Shown: positions 59,086 through 64,000 of the stretch, piece after piece | How the letters are laid out: each line of letters opens with the position of its first letter | Position numbering within the stretch: the stretch's first letter is position 1 | NCBI GenBank assembly: GCA_035416745.1 | Contig: DAOLNV010000001.1 | Span: 161,434-225,433, forward strand | Direction of reading: 5' to 3' | DNA length: 64,000 bases | Source: Candidatus Hydrogenedentota bacterium | GTDB lineage: Bacteria; Hydrogenedentota; Hydrogenedentia; Hydrogenedentales; SLHB01 | Program-made: the position numbers and the translations under genes | Notes under the pieces: generated by a model | The model's input: the letters and a program-made list of their open reading frames with translations, nothing else | Databases searched by the model: none | What the model was told of the DNA's origin: nothing

Positions 59086-61377
59086 ATGATTGAACGTCTC
59101 TCTGTAAACGTAGGGGATAAAGGTGTTGTTTTTGAGACCGGCCGTATCGCCAAGCAGGCGCACGGCTCGGTGCTCGTAACCCAGGGCGACACGATGGTGC
59201 TGTGCGCCGTGTGCGTGTCTCCGGAAGGCCGCCCCGGCCAGGATTTCTTTCCTCTGACGGTCGACTACCGCGAGAAAAGTTCTGCCGCGGGGAAGATTCC
59301 CGGGAATTTCTTTCGTCGCGAAGCCCGGCCGAGCGAGCGTGAAGTGCTTGTGTGCCGCCTGATCGACAGGCCCATCCGGCCGCTGTTTCCCAAGGGTTTC
59401 AGCAACGAGGTGCAAGTCTGCTCGACGGTGTATTCCACCGACAACGAGCACAACCCGGATGTGTTGGCCATCAATGCGGCATCGGCCGCGCTCCACATCT
59501 CGAAACTGCCGTTCGAAGGCCCGATCGGAGCGGTCCGTATCGGCATGGTTGACGAGAAACTCGTGATCAATCCTCTCATGACAAGTGAGATGGAGGCGAG
59601 CGCCCTCGATCTGGTGATCGCGGGGACGAAAGACGCCATCATCATGGTGGAAGGCCTCGCCGACGAAGTGTCCGAGGAGACGCTCCTCGAGGCGCTTGAG
59701 GTGGGACACGCGGAGATCAAGAAAATCTGCGCGTGCATCGAGGAACTGCGCGTCAAGGCGGGTGTCGAGAAGATGGCGTTCGATGCGCCCGGAATCGAGC
59801 CGCGGATCATCAGCGATGTCGAGAACTTCGCCAGGGAATCGCTGAAAGCGGCCCTCAAGGTCACCGGGAAGCACGAGCGCCAGGAGGCGGTTGACGCCAT
59901 CGAAAACGCCCTTGAAGAGAAGCTTCTCGCCGAGTATGGCGAGGAGAAGTTCGAGGAAGTCGCGGGCGATGTGCGCGAATCGTTCAGCGACCTCGAGAAA
60001 TCCCTCATGCGTCAGGCCGTTATCGAAACGAGCACGCGCGTCGACGGCCGCGATCTGACCACGGTGCGCGATATCTCGATCGAGGTGGGCATACTCCCGC
60101 GGGCCCACGGTTCGTGCCTGTTTACGCGCGGCGAGACCCAGGCGCTCGTTACCACCACCCTGGGCACGCGCAGCGACGAACAGCGCCTCGACGAGCTCAC
60201 CGGCGAGGAGTTTCGGCGCTTCATGCTGCACTACAACTTCCCGCCGTGGTCCGTCGGCGAAGTGCGCCGCATAGCCGGCCCGGGCCGCCGCGAAATCGGC
60301 CACGGTAAACTGGCCGAGCGCGCCCTGTCGGGCATTCTCCCGTTTATGGCTGAAGAAGACCCTGAACTGGCTTCGGAAGAGGACGATTTCCCCTATACCA
60401 TCCGCGTATTGTCGGACATCACGGAGAGCAACGGCTCGAGCTCGATGGCCACGGTGTGCGGGGGGACGATGAGTCTTATGGATGCCGGCGTGCCCATCAT
60501 CGCGCCGGTCGCCGGTGTGGCCATGGGCCTGATCAAGGAAGGCAGCGAAGCGCGCGTACTCACCGATATTCTCGGCGTCGAAGACCATCTCGGCGACATG
60601 GATTTCAAAGTCTGCGGAACCTCCCAGGGCATTACGGCGTTCCAGATGGACGTGAAGATCAAGGGTATCAGCCGCGAGCTGATGAGCCAGGCGCTCGCCC
60701 AGGCGCGCGAAGCGCGCCTGCACGTGCTCGAGAAGATGCTCGAGTGTCTGGCCGAGCCGCGCCCCGATGTCTCGCAATACGCGCCCCGAATCTACACCAT
60801 CAAGATCGATGTGGAGAAGATCCGTGACGTTATCGGACCCGGCGGCAAGGTGGTTCGCGGGATCCAGATGCGCACCGGCGCGGAAATCAACATCGAGGAC
60901 GACGGCACCATTCACGTGGCCTCGGTGGACAAGGACAGCGCGGATGAAGCGCTTGCCATAATCCGCAGCATCACGGCGGAACCCGAAGTTGGCATGATCT
61001 ACCCGGGAACCGTCAGCCGCATCCTGAACTTCGGCGCGTTCGTGAGCTTCATGGGCGGCAAGGAAGGCCTCGTGCACATATCGGAATTGGCGCCGGGCCG
61101 CATCAACCGCGTTGAAGACGCGGTCAACATCGGCGACGAGATCAATGTGAAGGTCGTCGAAATCGACAACATGGGACGGCTCAACCTCTCGAAAGTCCAG
61201 GCCGATGCCGAAATGGGCCGTCTCAGCGAAGAAGAATTGGCGGAAATGGAGCGGTCGCGCGGCCAGGAGCGCGATCGTGGACGCGGAGACAGGGATCGCG
61301 GCCGCGGCGGCCGTGACCGGGACCGCGGCGGCCGCGACAGAGACCGCGGCGGTTCTCGCGGGCGGCCGCGCAGGTAA
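59086..61377 (+). CDS. pnp: Polyribonucleotide nucleotidyltransferase (PNPase) with an arginine-aspartate-glycine-rich tail
   Basis: Phosphorolytic 3'-5' exoribonuclease. The 763 residues comprise two RNase PH-like domains with a linking helical region, a KH domain (VIGPGGKVVRGIQMRTG) and an S1 domain (GTVSRILNFGAFVSF). The ATG at 59086 has GGAG 9 bases upstream; one five codons earlier has none. The last 40 residues are a low-complexity tail of RDRGRG and RGGRDRDR units, ending in RPRR, which would bind RNA or proteins and is longer than usual. A strong hairpin follows the stop. Confidence 0.97.
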   Translation: MIERLSVNVGDKGVVFETGRIAKQAHGSVLVTQGDTMVLCAVCVSPEGRPGQDFFPLTVDYREKSSAAGKIPGNFFRREARPSEREVLVCRLIDRPIRPLFPKGFSNEVQVCSTVYSTDNEHNPDVLAINAASAALHISKLPFEGPIGAVRIGMVDEKLVINPLMTSEMEASALDLVIAGTKDAIIMVEGLADEVSEETLLEALEVGHAEIKKICACIEELRVKAGVEKMAFDAPGIEPRIISDVENFARESLKAALKVTGKHERQEAVDAIENALEEKLLAEYGEEKFEEVAGDVRESFSDLEKSLMRQAVIETSTRVDGRDLTTVRDISIEVGILPRAHGSCLFTRGETQALVTTTLGTRSDEQRLDELTGEEFRRFMLHYNFPPWSVGEVRRIAGPGRREIGHGKLAERALSGILPFMAEEDPELASEEDDFPYTIRVLSDITESNGSSSMATVCGGTMSLMDAGVPIIAPVAGVAMGLIKEGSEARVLTDILGVEDHLGDMDFKVCGTSQGITAFQMDVKIKGISRELMSQALAQAREARLHVLEKMLECLAEPRPDVSQYAPRIYTIKIDVEKIRDVIGPGGKVVRGIQMRTGAEINIEDDGTIHVASVDKDSADEALAIIRSITAEPEVGMIYPGTVSRILNFGAFVSFMGGKEGLVHISELAPGRINRVEDAVNIGDEINVKVVEIDNMGRLNLSKVQADAEMGRLSEEELAEMERSRGQERDRGRGDRDRGRGGRDRDRGGRDRDRGGSRGRPRR

Positions 61378-61387
61378 TCAACTCTCT

Positions 61388-61421
61388 GATGGCGCTTCCC
61401 AGGTGGAAGCGCCATCGTTCT
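61388..61421 (+). terminator. Strong hairpin after pnp
   Basis: GATGGCGCTTCC (61388-61399) pairs perfectly with GGAAGCGCCATC (61105-relative partner at 61405-61416) across a 5-base loop, followed by GTTCT. The T-run is weak, so read-through into the M16 peptidase gene is possible. Confidence 0.7.
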
Positions 61422-61433
61422 TGCAAGGAACCG

Positions 61434-62717
61434 ATGGCACAGACATCTTTACCCCGCGCGGAGGGTGGCCAGCAGACCCGTAGTCTCGCCAACGGCGTTA
61501 CGCTTCTGACCGAGCGGCTGCCGTACGTCCGGTCTGTTTCGCTGGGCGTTTGGATCAAGACCGGCTCGGCCTGTGAACTGCCCCATCTGACCGGCATTTC
61601 CCATTTCCTTGAGCATTTGTTTTTTAAAGGCACATCGACGCGCACGACCCGGCAGTTGATGGAAGCCATCGAGTCGCGGGGAGGTCATCTCAATGCGTAC
61701 ACCTCGCGCGATTACACCTGCGTGTACGCAAAGACTCTTGATACGCATCTGGCTACGGCGGCCGAGATCCTCGGGGACATCATCTGCGATTCCCAATTCT
61801 TCGATTTCGAGAAGGAACGCAACGTGGTTCTCGAAGAGATCGCTTCGAACGAAGATGTGCCCGAGGACTACATTCATGACCTCTTCGTGAGCGACCTGTT
61901 TCCGAAGCACTCGCTGGGCGCGCCTGTCTCAGGGACGCACAAATCCGTTTCCGGGATCACGCTCGAGGATGTTCGGGCGCATTACGCCCGCTGGTACCAC
62001 CCGCAGAACATGGTCATTTCCGTGGCGGGCAATCTCGACGCGGACGAGGCGCTGGACCTCATCGAGAAGGCCTTTGCACCGCTGAAGCCGGGAAACACGC
62101 CTGTCGTCCCAGCCTACGATGCGCCAACCTTCGGGACCGGCATCGACGCGTGCAGGCGAAAGATTGCGCAAAGCCACTATTGCATCGGCTTTCCCGGGCC
62201 AGCCACGGACGATCCGGTTCGCTTCGTCTACGATATCCTCGGCAACGCGCTCGGCGGTGGCAGCACCTCGCGTCTGTTCGAGCGGATACGCGAGCAGGAG
62301 GGCCTGTCCTATGCCATCTACACGTTTCAGTCCGCTTACTACCGGGCGGGTTTGCTGGGCGTGTACGCGGCGGTGGCCCCCGAGAACCTGGACCGGGCTC
62401 TCTCGATGACTTTCGAGGAGATCCGCAGGATTCGCGACGAACGCATCTCGAGCGAAGAGGTCGGCCTCAATCGCGAACAATTGAAGGGCAGCCTGCTCAT
62501 GGCGCTCGAAGATACGTTTCACCGGATGAGCCGCATGGCGAAATCCTATATGTACCATGGCCGCGTTGTGCCTCTTGAGGAGGTCATTGCGAAAATCGAC
62601 GCTGTTACGTCCGAGGAGGTGCATGAACTCGCCAATGCCATATTGCAGGCGCAAAGCTGCATGCTGACGGTTCTGGGCCCGAAGAATGCGCTGCATCTCA
62701 AGGAAATTCCGCTATGA
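61434..62717 (+). CDS. M16-family zinc metallopeptidase (processing peptidase-like)
   Basis: A 427-residue insulinase-family protease. The inverted zinc motif is HFLEH with H57, E60 and H61, and the distal glutamate lies in VVLEEIASNEDVPED. The second domain has LGGGSTSRLFERIREQEGLSYAIY, where the arginine and tyrosine contact substrate. It resembles PqqL/YmxG-type processing peptidases, often next to pnp in other genomes. The ATG at 61434 follows AAGGA at a short distance of about 5 bases; an earlier ATG at 61389 lies inside the terminator hairpin. The TGA overlaps the dut start. Confidence 0.95.
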   Translation: MAQTSLPRAEGGQQTRSLANGVTLLTERLPYVRSVSLGVWIKTGSACELPHLTGISHFLEHLFFKGTSTRTTRQLMEAIESRGGHLNAYTSRDYTCVYAKTLDTHLATAAEILGDIICDSQFFDFEKERNVVLEEIASNEDVPEDYIHDLFVSDLFPKHSLGAPVSGTHKSVSGITLEDVRAHYARWYHPQNMVISVAGNLDADEALDLIEKAFAPLKPGNTPVVPAYDAPTFGTGIDACRRKIAQSHYCIGFPGPATDDPVRFVYDILGNALGGGSTSRLFERIREQEGLSYAIYTFQSAYYRAGLLGVYAAVAPENLDRALSMTFEEIRRIRDERISSEEVGLNREQLKGSLLMALEDTFHRMSRMAKSYMYHGRVVPLEEVIAKIDAVTSEEVHELANAILQAQSCMLTVLGPKNALHLKEIPL

Positions 62718-63169
62718 CAGAGCTCTTGCGCGTACAGATCAGCCGCGACCCGGGCACGGAGGATATCCCGTTGCCCCAATACGAAACCGAGCATGCAGCG
62801 GGCATGGATGTGCGGGCGGCGGTGCCCGGTCCGGTGACGCTGCAACCCGGCGAACGGGGGCTGATTCCCACGGGGCTGCGCATCGCGTTGCCACCGGGGT
62901 ATGAAGCCCAGATCCGCCCCCGAAGCGGGCTCGCGATCAAACACGGGCTCTCGCTTCTGAACTCGCCCGGAACCATTGATGCCGACTACCGGGGCGAAAT
63001 CCGCATCATCGCTGCCAACCTTGGGCGAGAACCGTACACCATCAAGCGCGGCGACAGGATAGCCCAGATGATTATCGCGCCCGTCACGCGGACAGAATGG
63101 GTGGTCGTAAGTGAATTGGAGGACACCTCCCGCGGCGAAGGGGGATTCGGGAGCACCGGCAGGCAGTGA
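62714..63169 (+). CDS. dut: Deoxyuridine 5'-triphosphate nucleotidohydrolase
   Basis: Hydrolyses dUTP to dUMP, keeping uracil out of DNA and supplying dTMP synthesis. The 151 residues carry all five trimeric dUTPase motifs: AGMDVRA, PRSGLAIKHG, GTIDADYRGEI, GDRIAQMII and the C-terminal RGEGGFGSTG. The ATG overlaps the stop of the M16 peptidase gene (ATGA), so translation is coupled. Confidence 0.97.
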   Translation: MTELLRVQISRDPGTEDIPLPQYETEHAAGMDVRAAVPGPVTLQPGERGLIPTGLRIALPPGYEAQIRPRSGLAIKHGLSLLNSPGTIDADYRGEIRIIAANLGREPYTIKRGDRIAQMIIAPVTRTEWVVVSELEDTSRGEGGFGSTGRQ

Positions 63170-63338
63170 GCCCTTGGTCTCCGTGACCGTTTCCTGCACG
63201 CCGGTTCTCTCGGGCGGGGTGTCACGAATGCCATCGCATTACACGAAAGCCTCCGCATGCGGTTCATGGCCAAGTTCTGCAATCATCTTCCATCTGGAAT
63301 CTCCGCCCGGCTCGCCGGCCGTCTTCGGTCTTCCCGGA

Positions 63339-63455
63339 CGGAGGGCCTTCACCAGCTACGCGTGGAACGAGTTCGGCGAAGGGGGAATTGTCGCGCCCAC
63401 GCGCAGCGAGGGCATGGTGAGACTCGAGGCGAGCGGCGCCGTCTTTGGCTTCTGA
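63339..63455 (+). pseudogene. C-terminal remnant of a GH99-like glycosidase
   Basis: The only protein-like piece in the 330 bases between dut and the right-edge gene is a 38-codon frame with FTSYAWNEFGEGGIVAPTR and the end LEASGAVFGF, followed by a stop. AWNE-GEGG-I-PT is typical of the C-terminus of WbsX/GH99-like glycosidases. The rest of the gene is gone and there is no start signal, so this is a decayed fragment. The remainder of the gap holds nothing I can identify. Confidence 0.5.
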
Positions 63456-63499
63456 AGCCAACAGACTCGGCGGCTACCAAAACACTCGAGGAAAATGGA

Positions 63500-64000
63500 T
63501 CAAGTGAACCGGCGGATGCCTCGATAGACCGCTTGCTTGTTGGCGGGCGATGTAGCGGGTTCGTTGAAAAACAAAATGCCCGTGACATTGTCGCCCGGAT
63601 AGTCGTGAATCCATCCCAGTACCTCATCGATGATCTCGGGTGTCTTGAGCCAGAGTTTGTAGTTCTCGGGACGCTTGTCGCGCGTACAGAAATGAAGGAT
63701 GCACGGATTGGGCGCGAGGAGGTCAAGCATCGCATACAGTTCTGGCCGCGTGGTGGGGAACTGGATCGTATGAGGGAACACGCAGTCAATGCCGCAGCTG
63801 GCAAGGCGTTTCGGGTCGTGACCCCATCCTCGGGCGCATTGCGTGTGGAGGCCGACCGCGATCCCCGGCCGAAGATTCCTGAGGTGCGCCGAGAACTCGG
63901 CGAGATACCGGGAAATCCGCTCGGTTTTCCATGCTTCGCGTTGAGCCATTCCCGCACTGTCGAAGAAGGTTCCTGTTGACGCATGAAAGGCGCTGCGCGT
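63500..64000 (-). CDS. Partial protein of unknown function, C-terminal part
   Basis: A minus-strand frame that stays open through the right edge, so the visible part is the last 166 residues and no start is present in the window. It has segments like FFDSAGMAQREAWKTERI, GIAVGLHTQCARGWGHDP, GIDCVFPHTIQFPT and GDNVTGILFFNEPAT, suggesting a TIM-barrel glycosidase-like protein. The NEPAT segment near the end could mark a catalytic or structural strand. No family can be named with confidence. It converges with the GH99-like remnant. Confidence 0.7.
   Translation of the reverse strand, partial: TRSAFHASTGTFFDSAGMAQREAWKTERISRYLAEFSAHLRNLRPGIAVGLHTQCARGWGHDPKRLASCGIDCVFPHTIQFPTTRPELYAMLDLLAPNPCILHFCTRDKRPENYKLWLKTPEIIDEVLGWIHDYPGDNVTGILFFNEPATSPANKQAVYRGIRRFT

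Noticed and set aside
57311..61077. Long minus-strand frames opposite pgk and pnp
   Set aside because: Both plus-strand genes are certain; the opposite frames have no domains.
1..64000. CRISPR arrays, prophage, integron or intact insertion sequence
   Set aside because: No spaced repeats, integrase, transposase or structural phage genes were seen.

Overview
The window is a GC-rich bacterial chromosome segment with tight gene packing, many ATGA stop/start overlaps and strong GGAGG-type ribosome binding sites. The gene mix is typical of polymer-degrading, uncultured PVC-like or Hydrogenedentota-like bacteria: exported glycosidases and a sulfatase, twin-arginine exported FAD and Gfo/Idh-type oxidoreductases, a prepilin-like protein with a C-terminal DG motif, BNR-4 and DUF4838 proteins, and a BlaI/M56 peptidase pair. 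I favour Candidatus Hydrogenedentota, then Planctomycetota or Lentisphaerota. This is inference from gene content only. There is no rRNA, CRISPR array, phage or intact insertion sequence. One tRNA (Leu, CAG) is present.

Layout. 1-6.3 kb: start of an exported protein running off the left edge, divergent from a secreted GH78 alpha-L-rhamnosidase whose last codons lie inside a 107-bp palindromic element; then typA and a short tspO. 6.3-22.8 kb, nearly all minus strand: a TAT-exported FAD oxidoreductase translationally coupled to a NapH/NapG-like polyferredoxin; a GNAT-deacetylase fusion; a sulfatase; a parallel beta-helix protein; a DEAD-box helicase; an SF2 helicase with a membrane hairpin beside an exported nitrilase; a methyltransferase-ATP-grasp fusion; a lipoprotein. 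22.9-29.3 kb: tRNA-Leu, a GH5-like glycosidase, a tandem GNAT, then a plus-strand membrane-processing cluster (TPR protein, signal peptidase I, rhomboid protease, J protein with a TatA/B-like anchor), convergent with an anti-sigma kinase/antagonist pair. 29.7-37.1 kb: BNR-4 protein, TAT Gfo/Idh divergent from a GH33 sialidase, MarR plus B12-binding radical SAM. 37.0-44.1 kb, minus strand: BlaI, M56 peptidase with a LamG/repeat ectodomain, DUF58 and DUF4129, possibly one operon from a BlaI-type autoregulated promoter. 44.2-53.2 kb: scattered carbohydrate genes (six-hairpin-like protein, Gfo/Idh enzyme, DUF4838 protein, sugar isomerase), DinB, MsrA with two plausible starts, an ion transporter and a glycosidase remnant. 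53.4-64 kb: prepilin-like protein, anchored hydrolase, gap-pgk, rpsO-pnp, M16 peptidase-dut, a second glycosidase remnant and a partial minus-strand gene at the right edge.

How the genes work together. Glycosidases, sulfatase, Gfo/Idh enzymes and the isomerase fit scavenging of complex sugars (rhamnosides, sialosides, sulfated glycans) feeding glycolysis (gap-pgk). The signal peptidase, rhomboid and J-protein cluster, the BlaI/M56-DUF58-DUF4129 block and the partner-switch pair look like envelope biogenesis and envelope sensing. The least ordinary items are the domain fusions (GNAT-deacetylase, methyltransferase-ATP-grasp, NapH-NapG with an internal twin-arginine motif, TatA/B-like J protein, M56-LamG) and the palindromic element at the rhamnosidase stop codon.
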